Source of the DNA: an uncultured Eubacteriales bacterium
GTDB lineage: Bacteria > Bacillota_A > Clostridia > Lachnospirales > Lachnospiraceae
Reading direction: 5' to 3'
Length of the DNA: 6,866 nt
NCBI GenBank assembly: GCA_902803345.1
Contig: CADCPV010000316.1
Location: 1 to 6,866, forward strand
Positions within the stretch are counted from its first letter, which is position 1. Every line of letters begins with the position of its first letter. The translations under genes were made by a program, and so were the position numbers. Below the pieces are notes generated by a model. It saw nothing but the letters and a program-made list of their open reading frames with translations. It was not told the DNA's origin and searched no databases. This document shows, in pieces, positions 1 through 6,175 of the stretch.

Positions 1-1
1 A

Positions 2-190
2 TTAAGCTCTTTCAACTAATCCGGAACGTAAGCAGGAAGTACATACGTAGACTTTCTTCGTACCGCCATTGTCAGTCAGAACACGAACAGACTTGACATT
101 CGACTTCCACATTCTATTGGTCCTTCTATGAGAATGGCTTACCTTGATTCCGAAGTGAGCGCCTTTTTCGCAGATAGCACACTTAGCCAT
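2..190 (-). CDS. rpmB: 50S ribosomal protein L28 (zinc-ribbon form)
   Basis: Complete 62-residue protein beginning MAKCAICEKG and ending SGLVERA, the usual length for bacterial L28, a structural protein of the large ribosomal subunit. Two CXXC pairs (C4/C7 and C50/C53) are intact, so this is the zinc-binding 'C+' form rather than the cysteine-less paralogue that some bacteria make under zinc starvation. The basic stretch with HSHRRTNRMW (about residues 18-28) is typical of the family and contacts rRNA. The ATG at 190-188 is preceded by GGAGGT (complement of 198-203) with 7 nt spacing, which fixes the start. The TAA stop lies at 4-2, so the gene is complete, but its terminator falls outside the window. 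It has its own sigma-A promoter and is divergent from yloU, the arrangement known in Bacillus and many Clostridia. Identification is close to certain. Confidence 0.97.
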   Translation of the reverse strand: MAKCAICEKGAHFGIKVSHSHRRTNRMWKSNVKSVRVLTDNGGTKKVYVCTSCLRSGLVERA

Positions 191-197
191 TTTCTAC

Positions 198-203
198 ACC
201 TCC
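198..203 (-). promoter_or_regulatory. rpmB ribosome binding site
   Basis: GGAGGT on the minus strand, 7 nt before the rpmB ATG. It is a near-perfect Shine-Dalgarno match, as expected for a highly expressed ribosomal protein. Confidence 0.9.
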
Positions 204-227
204 ATTTCGTTTCGGGGAATTCAAACA

Positions 228-248
228 TTGCGCATCAAAAATACGCAA
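228..248 (-). promoter_or_regulatory. Hairpin at the 5' end of the rpmB leader
   Basis: On the minus strand the arms TTGCGTAT and ATGCGCAA flank a 5-nt loop (TTTTG). They pair over 8 bp with one G-U. The predicted rpmB transcription start is about 249-250, so the stem would occupy the first bases of the mRNA, some 25 nt upstream of the Shine-Dalgarno. What is seen is the inverted repeat. A role as a 5' stabilising stem or as an autoregulatory L28 site is inference. A DNA operator is an alternative reading. Confidence 0.45.
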
Positions 249-255
249 CAGAGGT

Positions 256-284
256 ATAATACCAGAAAGATCGGGAAAATGCAA
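256..284 (-). promoter_or_regulatory. Sigma-A promoter of rpmB
   Basis: Reading the minus strand, the -35 hexamer is TTGCAT (complement of 279-284), followed by exactly 17 nt and the -10 hexamer TATTAT (complement of 256-261). Transcription would start near 249-250, giving a leader of about 60 nt before the ATG. An AT-rich tract (288-304) lies directly upstream of the -35 and could act as an UP element. Spacing, hexamers and gene position all agree. Confidence 0.8.
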
Positions 285-287
285 GAG

Positions 288-304
288 GAAATTTTAAAAA
301 TTTC
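288..304. repeat. 17-bp AT-rich palindrome between divergent promoters
   Basis: Perfect inverted repeat GAAATTTT / AAAATTTC around a single central A at 296. It begins 4 bp upstream of the rpmB -35 and about 36 bp upstream of the yloU -35. Its position and A/T-tract composition suit an UP element for the strong rpmB promoter. The exact symmetry also permits a dimeric regulator site. The sequence does not decide between them. Confidence 0.5.
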
Positions 305-339
305 GGAATAATTCGGCGATCTGCCGTTTCAGGCCTGTC

Positions 340-368
340 TTGAATAATCCGGTGACTTGTGTTATAAT
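340..368 (+). promoter_or_regulatory. Sigma-A promoter of yloU-fakA, extended -10
   Basis: TTGAAT at 340-345, a 17-nt spacer, and a consensus TATAAT at 363-368 preceded by TGT (360-362), an extended -10. Transcription would start around 375, giving a 30-nt leader to the yloU ATG. The hexamers and spacing are near ideal, so constitutive strong expression is expected unless the dyad at 371-392 is bound by a regulator. Confidence 0.85.
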
Positions 369-370
369 CA

Positions 371-392
371 TTCTGGTTCGAATTGAACAGAA
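371..392 (+). promoter_or_regulatory. Dyad/hairpin at the yloU transcription start
   Basis: TTCT, a bulged G (375), then GTTC, loop GAATT (380-384), GAAC and AGAA form an 8-bp stem with one bulge. It spans the predicted start site (about 375) and ends one base before the AGAGGA ribosome binding site (393-398). It could act as an operator in DNA or as a leader hairpin affecting ribosome access. The structure is seen; the role is inferred. Confidence 0.4.
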
Positions 393-404
393 AGAGGAAT
401 TTAC

Positions 405-761
405 ATGGGAGAAGAGAACAAAAACTTTTCAAGCGAAGTTAAAATCAATCCGGATGTGATCGCACAGTATGCCGGTATGGAAGCCATGGGCTGCTTCGGC
501 ATCGTCGGAATGGGTGCGGTCAGCTTAAAGGACGGCTTTGTCAAGGTACTGAGGTCTGACAAGCTCTCAAAAGGCGTGTCTGTTACAATTAAGGATGGCA
601 GGATTTCGATTGATTTTCATATTATTGTCGCTTATGGCGTCAGTATCCAAGCGGTGTCCGATAACCTGATCAACAACGTGGTGTATCAGGTCGAAAGCTT
701 CACCGGAATGAAGGTTGAACAGGTGAACGTCTATGTCGAAGGCGTTCGCGTGATCGACTGA
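405..761 (+). CDS. yloU: Asp23/Gls24 family envelope stress protein (YloU-like)
   Basis: Complete protein of 118 residues, typical of the Asp23/Gls24 (DUF322) family. The N-terminal half carries the family signature: INPDVIAQYAG, then MEAMGCFGIVGMG (about residues 14-37). A strand-rich middle follows (SVTIKDGRISIDFHIIVAYGV), and the end is a conserved helix plus strand (NLINNVVYQVESFTGMKVEQVNVYVEGV). No signal peptide or membrane segment is visible. In Staphylococcus, Asp23 lies under the membrane and relates to cell-envelope homeostasis; the biochemical function of the family is not settled. The ATG at 405 has AGAGGA 6 nt upstream. The next gene begins 20 nt after the TGA, so the two are almost surely co-transcribed. 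This yloU-yloV pairing is very common in Firmicutes and supports the assignment. Confidence 0.92.
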   Translation: MGEENKNFSSEVKINPDVIAQYAGMEAMGCFGIVGMGAVSLKDGFVKVLRSDKLSKGVSVTIKDGRISIDFHIIVAYGVSIQAVSDNLINNVVYQVESFTGMKVEQVNVYVEGVRVID

Positions 762-765
762 GTTT

Positions 766-774
766 AGGGGAGGA
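766..774 (+). promoter_or_regulatory. Ribosome binding site that fixes the TTG start of fakA
   Basis: AGGGGAGGA lies 7-8 nt before TTG at 782. No comparable site precedes the next in-frame ATG (codon 8, at 803), so the non-standard TTG start is preferred. Confidence 0.8.
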
Positions 775-781
775 CAGGACA

Positions 782-2455
782 TTGGCAACAATAGACGCAT
801 TAATGTTAAAGAAAATGTTCATTTCGGGAACGCATGCCCTGAATGACAACAAGGCCTGGATCAACGAACTGAACGTTTTCCCCGTGCCGGACGGCGATAC
901 CGGCACCAATATGACCATGACCATCGTCTCGGCGGCGAAGGAAGTGCTTGCGCTTCAGGATGATTCGATGGCGAGCCTTGTCAAGGCAATCAGTTCCGGG
1001 TCCCTCCGGGGTGCCCGGGGAAATTCAGGGGTCATTCTGTCACAGCTGTTCCGCGGCTTTGCAAAGTCTGCCGGAAAGTATGAGACGCTGGATATTCCTG
1101 AAATCGCGGAAGCCTTTGAAAAGGCGGTGGATTATGCCTACAAGGCCGTAATGAAGCCCAAGGAGGGGACAATCCTGACCGTTGCGAAGAGCATGGCGGA
1201 CAAGGCGCAGGAGCTTTCCAACATTACGGATATGAAGATTTTCCTGCAGTCTGTAATCGACTGCGGAAATGAAACCCTGAAGCGTACGCCGGAGATGCTT
1301 CCGGTGCTGAAGGAGGCCGGCGTTGTTGATTCCGGTGGACAGGGCCTGATGGTCGTGATGCAGGGCGGTTTTGAAGTGTTCCTCGGAAAAGAAGTCGAAA
1401 TGGAACTTCCGCAGTCCGGTGTCCAGGCTCAGCAGCAGGTTGTGGTGGACGTCGCAAATATCGAGACCGCAGACATCAAATTCGGCTACTGCACGGAATA
1501 TATCATTAACCTTGAGAAGCCCTTCCCGATCGAGGAAGAGCAGGCATACAAGTCTTTCCTGGAGTCAATCGGTGATTCGATCGTCTGTGTGGCGGACGAA
1601 GACTATGTCAAGACGCATGTTCATACCAACGACCCGGGCCTTGCGCTGCAGCGTGCGCTGACCTACGGCTCCCTGTCCCGGATCAAGATCGACAACATGC
1701 GCGAAGAGCACAATGAACGGCTTTTCAACACAACGCCGAATTTCACCCCGGCACCCGAAGCTCCTGCTCCGGCACCGAAAAAGCAGATGCCGCATAAGGA
1801 TATTGGTTTCGTTGCCGTTGCAGCCGGCGAAGGCCTTGCGCAGATCTTTACGGATCTCGGCGTGGATTATGTGATCGAGGGCGGCCAGACGATGAACCCC
1901 TCGACCGACGACATTTTAAGCGCTGTAGAGCAGGTGAATGCGGACACGATCTTCGTTTTGCCGAATAACAGCAATATTGTGCTTGCGGCGAACCAGGCTG
2001 CAAAGCTGATCCGCAAGAAAAAACTCATTGTTATCCCGACCTCGACTGTCTGCGAAGGCATTTCCTGCCTGGTTTCCTATATGCCCGGCGCGGATCCTTC
2101 GGAAAACGAAGCGACGCTGAACGAAGCACGGAAGACAGTCAAGACCATCGAAGTAACCTACGCGGTCCGCGATACCGTGATCGACGGTGTGGCGATCTAC
2201 AAAAACGACTATATGGCGCTCTCCGGGAAGGGCATTCTTGCGGGCGGCAAAAACCTGAATCAGGTTATCCACGAAGCAGTCAGAAACTGCGTTACAGAAG
2301 ACAGCGCAGTCGTCAGCATCTACTACGGCAAAGACATGAATGACGAGGATGCGGAAGCACTGAAGGATTCGCTTTCAGACGTCGTCATGGACGCTGAAGT
2401 GGAGATCAATTACGGCGGTCAGCCGGTGTATTATTACATCATTTCCGTCGAATAA
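782..2455 (+). CDS. fakA: Fatty acid kinase catalytic subunit FakA (YloV, DAK-phosphatase-like)
   Basis: Complete 557-residue protein with the full FakA architecture. The N-terminal DhaL-type ATP-binding domain (about 1-200) has NVFPVPDGDTGTNM at 31-44 (D37 and D39 as likely Mg ligands), SGSLRGARGNSGVILSQ at 72-88, and VVDSGGQGL at 181-189. The middle domain (about 230-310) has FGYCTEYII (C237) and HVHTNDPG (H279, H281), matching the conserved Cys and paired His of characterised FakA proteins. A Pro/Ala-rich linker (321-333) leads to a DegV-like C-terminal domain (340-557) with GGQTMNPSTDDIL (368-379) and LPNNSNI. FakA phosphorylates fatty acids held by FakB, giving acyl-phosphate for phospholipid synthesis in the cytoplasm. 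No FakB is encoded here, so the partner must be elsewhere. It starts with TTG, has a strong ribosome binding site, and follows yloU by 20 nt. Homology to dihydroxyacetone kinase is only at domain level; a glycerone kinase role is unlikely. Confidence 0.93.
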   Translation: MATIDALMLKKMFISGTHALNDNKAWINELNVFPVPDGDTGTNMTMTIVSAAKEVLALQDDSMASLVKAISSGSLRGARGNSGVILSQLFRGFAKSAGKYETLDIPEIAEAFEKAVDYAYKAVMKPKEGTILTVAKSMADKAQELSNITDMKIFLQSVIDCGNETLKRTPEMLPVLKEAGVVDSGGQGLMVVMQGGFEVFLGKEVEMELPQSGVQAQQQVVVDVANIETADIKFGYCTEYIINLEKPFPIEEEQAYKSFLESIGDSIVCVADEDYVKTHVHTNDPGLALQRALTYGSLSRIKIDNMREEHNERLFNTTPNFTPAPEAPAPAPKKQMPHKDIGFVAVAAGEGLAQIFTDLGVDYVIEGGQTMNPSTDDILSAVEQVNADTIFVLPNNSNIVLAANQAAKLIRKKKLIVIPTSTVCEGISCLVSYMPGADPSENEATLNEARKTVKTIEVTYAVRDTVIDGVAIYKNDYMALSGKGILAGGKNLNQVIHEAVRNCVTEDSAVVSIYYGKDMNDEDAEALKDSLSDVVMDAEVEINYGGQPVYYYIISVE

Positions 2456-2480
2456 AGAGATTTTCAGAGGATCACGGATT

Positions 2481-2516
2481 AGGCGCAGCGGTTCTGAAGC
2501 AGGGCCGCTGCGTTTT
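2481..2516 (+). terminator. Terminator- or attenuator-like hairpin between fakA and recG
   Basis: CGCAGCGG (2484-2491) pairs perfectly with CCGCTGCG (2505-2512) across a 13-nt loop, and TTTT follows at 2513-2516. G-U and A-T pairs could extend the stem to 11 bp by consuming part of the T-run. The T-tract is short and the loop large, so termination is probably partial. No promoter is visible between here and recG, so recG would depend on read-through. A processing or stability hairpin is the alternative. Confidence 0.45.
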
Positions 2517-2553
2517 CGAAAATTTCGGCGGCAGTGTACGAAGGACTTTCAGC

Positions 2554-2562
2554 AGGGAAGGA
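2554..2562 (+). promoter_or_regulatory. Purine-rich ribosome binding site before the preferred recG ATG
   Basis: AGGGAAGGA ends 4 nt before ATG at 2567. The alternative in-frame GTG at 2534 has only GGCGG two bases upstream. Family alignment also favours the ATG, because RecG proteins open with a short lead into the 'IKGIGEKSA' motif. Confidence 0.55.
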
Positions 2563-2566
2563 CCAG

Positions 2567-4570
2567 ATGGATTTAAACGGAAGTATTCTGGAGATCAAAG
2601 GAATCGGGGAGAAGAGTGCGGCACTCTTTTTCAGGGTCGGAATCCATACGGTTTCGGACCTTCTTTCCTATTATCCTTCCGGGTATGAACGCTTTGAAGA
2701 ACCGATCACGATCGCACAGTCCTCACGCCGTGATTTTGCGGCGATCCGGGGGATTATCCAGCAGAAACCGGAAACCCGCTATGTGAAGCGCTATCAGATC
2801 ACTTCGGCGCTGATCCGGGACGAGATGGGGCAGATGCTCCGGCTTTCCTGGTTCAATATGCCTTACCTTTCGAAAACGCTGCATCCGGGTTCCCAGTACA
2901 TTTTCCGGGGAAAGCTCCCAGGAACGGGCGGTCTCCGCCATATGGAGCAGCCGCAGATCCTGAAACTTCCGGATTATGAGCGCCTGAGATCCACACTGCA
3001 GCCGGTCTATCCCCTGACAAAAGGCCTGACAAAGAAAATGATCCAGGACGCCGTGCAGAAAGTGTTTGCGGACGGAACCGAAATCCCGGAGACACTGCCT
3101 TCGGATCTCTTAGAGAAGTACGGGCTGCTTTCCCGGAATCTCTCGATCCGGGAAATTCATTTTCCCGTGAACCAGGAGTCCCTGATTCCTGCACGAAGAC
3201 GGCTCGTATTTGAAGAGTTTTACAGTTTTATCCTCGGTGTCCGGCGCATGAAGGAGACCGTTTCGGAGGAACCGAACTGCTTCCCTGTCGAGGACCATCC
3301 GGAAGTGGAGGAACTGATCGAAAAGCTCCCCTATGAACTCACAAATGCGCAGAAAAAGGTGCTTTCGGAAATTCAGAAGGATATGCGGGGCTCCGGCGTC
3401 ATGAACCGCCTGGTGCAGGGTGACGTCGGCTCCGGAAAAACCATCGTCGCCTTTCTTTCGATGTACGCCGCGGCACTTTCAGGCTATCAGAGCGCACTGA
3501 TGGCGCCGACCGAGGTGCTGGCAGTGCAGCATTATGAGAACTTCCGGAAACTCTCGGAGGAATACGGACTCGGACTTTCGGTCAGCCTTCTGACAGGAAG
3601 CATGACGGCGAAGGAAAAGCGGGAGATCTACGAGAAGATTTCGGCGCACCAGACGGATCTTGTCATCGGGACACACGCGCTGATCCAGGAAAAAGTGCTG
3701 TATGAGGATCTTGCGCTGGTGATTACGGACGAACAGCACCGTTTCGGCGTCGCCCAGCGGAAAGCCCTGTCGAAAAAGGGTCAGTCGCCGCATGTGATTG
3801 TCATGAGTGCGACGCCGATTCCTCGGACGCTGGCGATGATCGTCTACGGCGACATGGACATCTCGGTGATGGATGAACTGCCGAAAAACCGCCTGCCGAT
3901 CAAAAACGCGGTCGTTGACATCGAATACCGCCCGAAAGCCTGGAACTTCATTAAGAAACAGGTACAGGAAGGGCATCAGGCCTATGTGATCTGCCCGATG
4001 ATCGAGGAATCGGAGGCTTCCGAGGGCGAAAATGTCACGGATTACGCGAAAAAGCTGTCTCAGGTTTTCCCGGATTCCATCCGGACCGGTGTACTGCACG
4101 GGAAACTCCGGAACGAAGAAAAAGAAGGCATCATGGAGGATTTTTCGCGGAATCTTTTACAGGTTCTGGTCTCGACGACGGTGATTGAGGTCGGAATCGA
4201 CGTGCCGAACGCGACCGTCATCCTGATCGAAAACGCCGAACGCTTCGGGCTCGCACAGCTTCATCAGCTTCGCGGTCGGGTCGGCAGGGGAAAGGACCAG
4301 TCCTACTGTATCCTCGTCGATACGACGAACAGCGAGGAATCTGAAGAGCGGCTTTCAGTCCTTCAGAAATCAAACGACGGCTTCTTTATCGCGGGAGAAG
4401 ACCTTCGGATGCGCGGCCCCGGAGACTTTTTCGGTTACAGGCAGTCCGGTGATCTTGCCTTCCGGCTCGGTGATATTTACACGGACGCCGCAATCCTCAA
4501 GGAAGCGGAAGAAGCTGCCGAAGGAACCGCAGCGGATGAAAAAGCCCGGGCAGTGGAGGCAATTCTGTAG
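2567..4570 (+). CDS. recG: ATP-dependent DNA helicase RecG
   Basis: Complete protein, 667 residues from the ATG at 2567; a GTG at 2534 would add 11. RecG is a superfamily 2 translocase that regresses stalled replication forks and branch-migrates recombination junctions. Residue numbers here are from the ATG. The N-terminus has the helix-hairpin-helix-like LEIKGIGEKSAALFFRVGI (8-26). The OB-fold wedge lies at about 55-145. Helicase motifs follow: I GDVGSGKT (285-292), Ia APTEVLA, II DEQH (388-391), III SATPIPRT (414-421), IV VLHGKL (509-514), V STTVIEVGIDVPNA (536-549) and VI QLHQLRGRVGRG (564-575). RMRGPGDFFGYRQSG (614-628) is the RecG TRG motif that couples ATP use to translocation. All catalytic residues look intact. 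The C-terminus is slightly short compared with B. subtilis RecG but reads naturally to its TAG. It is probably co-transcribed with yloU-fakA, modulated by the hairpin at 2484-2512. Confidence 0.96.
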   Translation: MDLNGSILEIKGIGEKSAALFFRVGIHTVSDLLSYYPSGYERFEEPITIAQSSRRDFAAIRGIIQQKPETRYVKRYQITSALIRDEMGQMLRLSWFNMPYLSKTLHPGSQYIFRGKLPGTGGLRHMEQPQILKLPDYERLRSTLQPVYPLTKGLTKKMIQDAVQKVFADGTEIPETLPSDLLEKYGLLSRNLSIREIHFPVNQESLIPARRRLVFEEFYSFILGVRRMKETVSEEPNCFPVEDHPEVEELIEKLPYELTNAQKKVLSEIQKDMRGSGVMNRLVQGDVGSGKTIVAFLSMYAAALSGYQSALMAPTEVLAVQHYENFRKLSEEYGLGLSVSLLTGSMTAKEKREIYEKISAHQTDLVIGTHALIQEKVLYEDLALVITDEQHRFGVAQRKALSKKGQSPHVIVMSATPIPRTLAMIVYGDMDISVMDELPKNRLPIKNAVVDIEYRPKAWNFIKKQVQEGHQAYVICPMIEESEASEGENVTDYAKKLSQVFPDSIRTGVLHGKLRNEEKEGIMEDFSRNLLQVLVSTTVIEVGIDVPNATVILIENAERFGLAQLHQLRGRVGRGKDQSYCILVDTTNSEESEERLSVLQKSNDGFFIAGEDLRMRGPGDFFGYRQSGDLAFRLGDIYTDAAILKEAEEAAEGTAADEKARAVEAIL

Positions 4571-4586
4571 CCGGGTGACCGGGTGG
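4571..4586 (+). repeat. Tandem 8-bp repeat after recG
   Basis: CCGGGTGA followed directly by CCGGGTGG (7 of 8 identical), immediately after the recG stop. CGGGT (4580-4584) can also pair with ACCCG (4597-4601). No T-run follows, so this is not a standard terminator. It may be incidental. Confidence 0.3.
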
Positions 4587-4601
4587 ATAGAGAATTACCC
4601 G

Positions 4602-4630
4602 TAGACAAATGCCCGGATAAGTGTTATAAT
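4602..4630 (+). promoter_or_regulatory. Sigma-A promoter of the DRE-TIM synthase gene, extended -10
   Basis: TAGACA at 4602-4607, a 17-nt spacer, and TATAAT at 4625-4630 with TGT just upstream (4622-4624). Transcription should begin near 4637, leaving a leader of about 59 nt. The ten bases GTGTTATAAT (4621-4630) are identical to those of the yloU promoter (359-368). This marks the gene as a unit separate from recG. Confidence 0.85.
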
Positions 4631-4695
4631 ACGCTATTATTCACGCTGTCACTCTACTGTGCTAAAGTGTCGGCGGTTATGAGGAGAATGAAAAC

Positions 4696-6105
4696 ATGCC
4701 AGAACGCAGAGTATTCTTGGACAGACAGACCAACTTACTGCAGCTGGAAGAGCAGCAGATGTACGAAATGGTGGAAGTGGAGGATCCGGCCGTTTTCCGG
4801 AACCTGTTCCCCTATACGGACATCCCGAAGGTAGCTTTCAACGACCGTGTCGTGCCGCATCATATGCCCGATGAGATTTTCATTACCGATACGACATTCC
4901 GCGACGGACAGCAGAGCCGGGCACCGTATTCGACCGAGCAGATTGTGAAAATCTATGACTACCTGCACCGTCTCGGCGGTCCGCAGGGCATTATCCGCCA
5001 GAGCGAATTCTTCCTTTACAGCCAGAAAGACCGGGACGCTGTCTATCAGTGTCTTGAGCGCGGCTACCGTTTTCCGGAAGTGACCGGCTGGATCCGCGCG
5101 AGTGCGAAGGATTTTGAACTGGTCAGGGAAATCGGTCTTCCGGAGACAGGCATTCTTCTGAGCTGCTCGGATTATCATATTTTCTACAAGCTGCATATGA
5201 AGCGCAGTGAGGCCATGCAGCACTATCTTGGAATCGTCCGGAGCTGTATGGATTACGGGATTATTCCGCGCTGCCACCTGGAGGATATCACGCGTTCCGA
5301 CCTCTACGGTTTTGTGATTCCGCTGTGCAACAACCTGATGAAGCTCAGCGAGGAATACCATATGCCAATCAAAGTCCGTGTCTGTGATACGATGGGTTAC
5401 GGGGTAAACTATCCCGGTGCAGTGGTGCCGAGATCGATTCCGGGTATTATTTACGGTATCCGTGTGCACGCTGGTTTCCCCTCGGAGTGGATTGAATTCC
5501 ACGGCCACAATGATTTCTACAAGGCGGTAGTGAATTCCTCGACAGCCTGGCTTTACGGGGCCGGCGGTGTCAACACCAGTCTTTTCGGCATCGGTGAGCG
5601 CACCGGCAATACCCCGACCGAAGCAATGGTCTTTGAGTATGCGCAGCTTCGCGGCACGCTCGACGGCATGGATACAACGGTTATTTCTGAGCTTGCAGAG
5701 TACTATGAGAAGGAGATCGGCTATCATATTCCCTCGAGGACGCCCTTTGTCGGCCGAAACTTCAATGTGACGCGCGCAGGCGTTCATGCAGACGGACTTC
5801 TGAAGAACGAGGAGATCTACAACATTTTCGACACCGGCAAGTTCCTGAACCGGCCGCCTTTGGTGGCAGTTTCGAATACCTCCGGCATCGCAGGCATTGC
5901 GGTCTGGATTAACAATTTCTACCATCTGCCGGATGAAGCAAAGCTCATGAAGGACGATCCGCTGGTACAGAAGGTGAAGGAATGGGTGGACCGGGAATAC
6001 GAAAACGGCCGTGTCACAGTCATCACCGATGACGAACTGATCGTCGTGATCGGTGAGGCCTGCCTTGAACTGGGAAGGCCCGTTCCGGGAGAAAAAACAG
6101 ACTGA
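4696..6105 (+). CDS. DRE-TIM acyltransferase, probable (Re)-citrate synthase; LeuA/homocitrate synthase-like
   Basis: Complete 469-residue HMGL-like TIM-barrel enzyme. It condenses an acyl-CoA with a 2-oxoacid. FITDTTFRDGQQ (62-73) supplies the catalytic R69-D70 pair and the first metal ligand. FHGHND (268-273) gives metal-binding H269 and H271. GIGERTGNTP (298-307) closes the barrel, and RAGVHADGLLKNEEIY (360-375) is the subdomain with the H364/Y375-type catalytic residues known from LeuA. The C-terminal leucine-binding regulatory domain of LeuA, normally over 100 residues, is absent. A roughly 60-residue N-terminal lead precedes the barrel. In my recollection of clostridial proteins, this architecture and text (IIRQSEFFLYS, SCSDYHIF) fit the group containing the Re-citrate synthases of Clostridium kluyveri and C. 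acetobutylicum, often misnamed isopropylmalate synthase. Homocitrate or isopropylmalate synthesis remains possible. The ATG at 4696 has AGGAGA 8 nt upstream. No leu, lys or TCA neighbours are present. Confidence 0.85.
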   Translation: MPERRVFLDRQTNLLQLEEQQMYEMVEVEDPAVFRNLFPYTDIPKVAFNDRVVPHHMPDEIFITDTTFRDGQQSRAPYSTEQIVKIYDYLHRLGGPQGIIRQSEFFLYSQKDRDAVYQCLERGYRFPEVTGWIRASAKDFELVREIGLPETGILLSCSDYHIFYKLHMKRSEAMQHYLGIVRSCMDYGIIPRCHLEDITRSDLYGFVIPLCNNLMKLSEEYHMPIKVRVCDTMGYGVNYPGAVVPRSIPGIIYGIRVHAGFPSEWIEFHGHNDFYKAVVNSSTAWLYGAGGVNTSLFGIGERTGNTPTEAMVFEYAQLRGTLDGMDTTVISELAEYYEKEIGYHIPSRTPFVGRNFNVTRAGVHADGLLKNEEIYNIFDTGKFLNRPPLVAVSNTSGIAGIAVWINNFYHLPDEAKLMKDDPLVQKVKEWVDREYENGRVTVITDDELIVVIGEACLELGRPVPGEKTD

Positions 6106-6132
6106 AGAAGAGAATTAAAACATAATAAAGAT

Positions 6133-6175
6133 CGAAGAACACCGGAAATTGTGAACTTTCGGTGTTCTTCGTTTT
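6133..6175 (+). terminator. Strong intrinsic terminator after the synthase gene
   Basis: CGAAGAACACCG plus AAA on the left (6133-6148, one bulged G) pairs with TTTCGGTGTTCTTCG on the right (6157-6171), giving a stem of about 15 bp around an 8-nt loop. TTTTATTT follows at 6172-6179. It starts 27 nt after the stop codon. The A-rich flank at 6113-6131 would supply a broken T-run on the other strand, but no minus-strand gene ends here. Confidence 0.9.

Noticed and set aside
314..326. CGGC / GCCG mini-hairpin followed by TTT upstream of the yloU -35
   Set aside because: A 4-bp stem with a 5-nt loop is too weak for a terminator and sits between two divergent promoters where none is needed.
376..388. 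Possible LexA box in GTTCGAATTGAAC
   Set aside because: The Gram-positive LexA box is GAAC-N4-GTTC. Here the half-sites are in the opposite order with a 5-bp centre, so it does not fit.
235..432. 65-codon minus-strand frame through the rpmB-yloU spacer
   Set aside because: It covers both divergent promoters and the yloU start, and has no ribosome binding site of note or family similarity.
2534..2566. GTG at 2534 as the recG start
   Set aside because: It has only GGCGG two bases upstream. The ATG at 2567 has a better purine-rich site, and the added 11 residues do not look like RecG.
3479..4099. 206-codon minus-strand open frame inside recG
   Set aside because: Antisense to the conserved helicase motifs of recG. 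It has an Arg/His-rich composition and no family resemblance.
4583..4834. 83-codon plus-strand frame beginning upstream of the synthase promoter -10
   Set aside because: It overlaps the promoter and then runs out of frame through the synthase N-terminus. The composition is Trp/Arg/Cys-rich noise.
4735..5925. Long 396-codon open frame on the minus strand
   Set aside because: It lies entirely antisense to the synthase gene, which has clear family motifs, promoter and ribosome binding site. The translated text is His/Arg/Val-rich without recognisable domains, typical of a codon-bias shadow.
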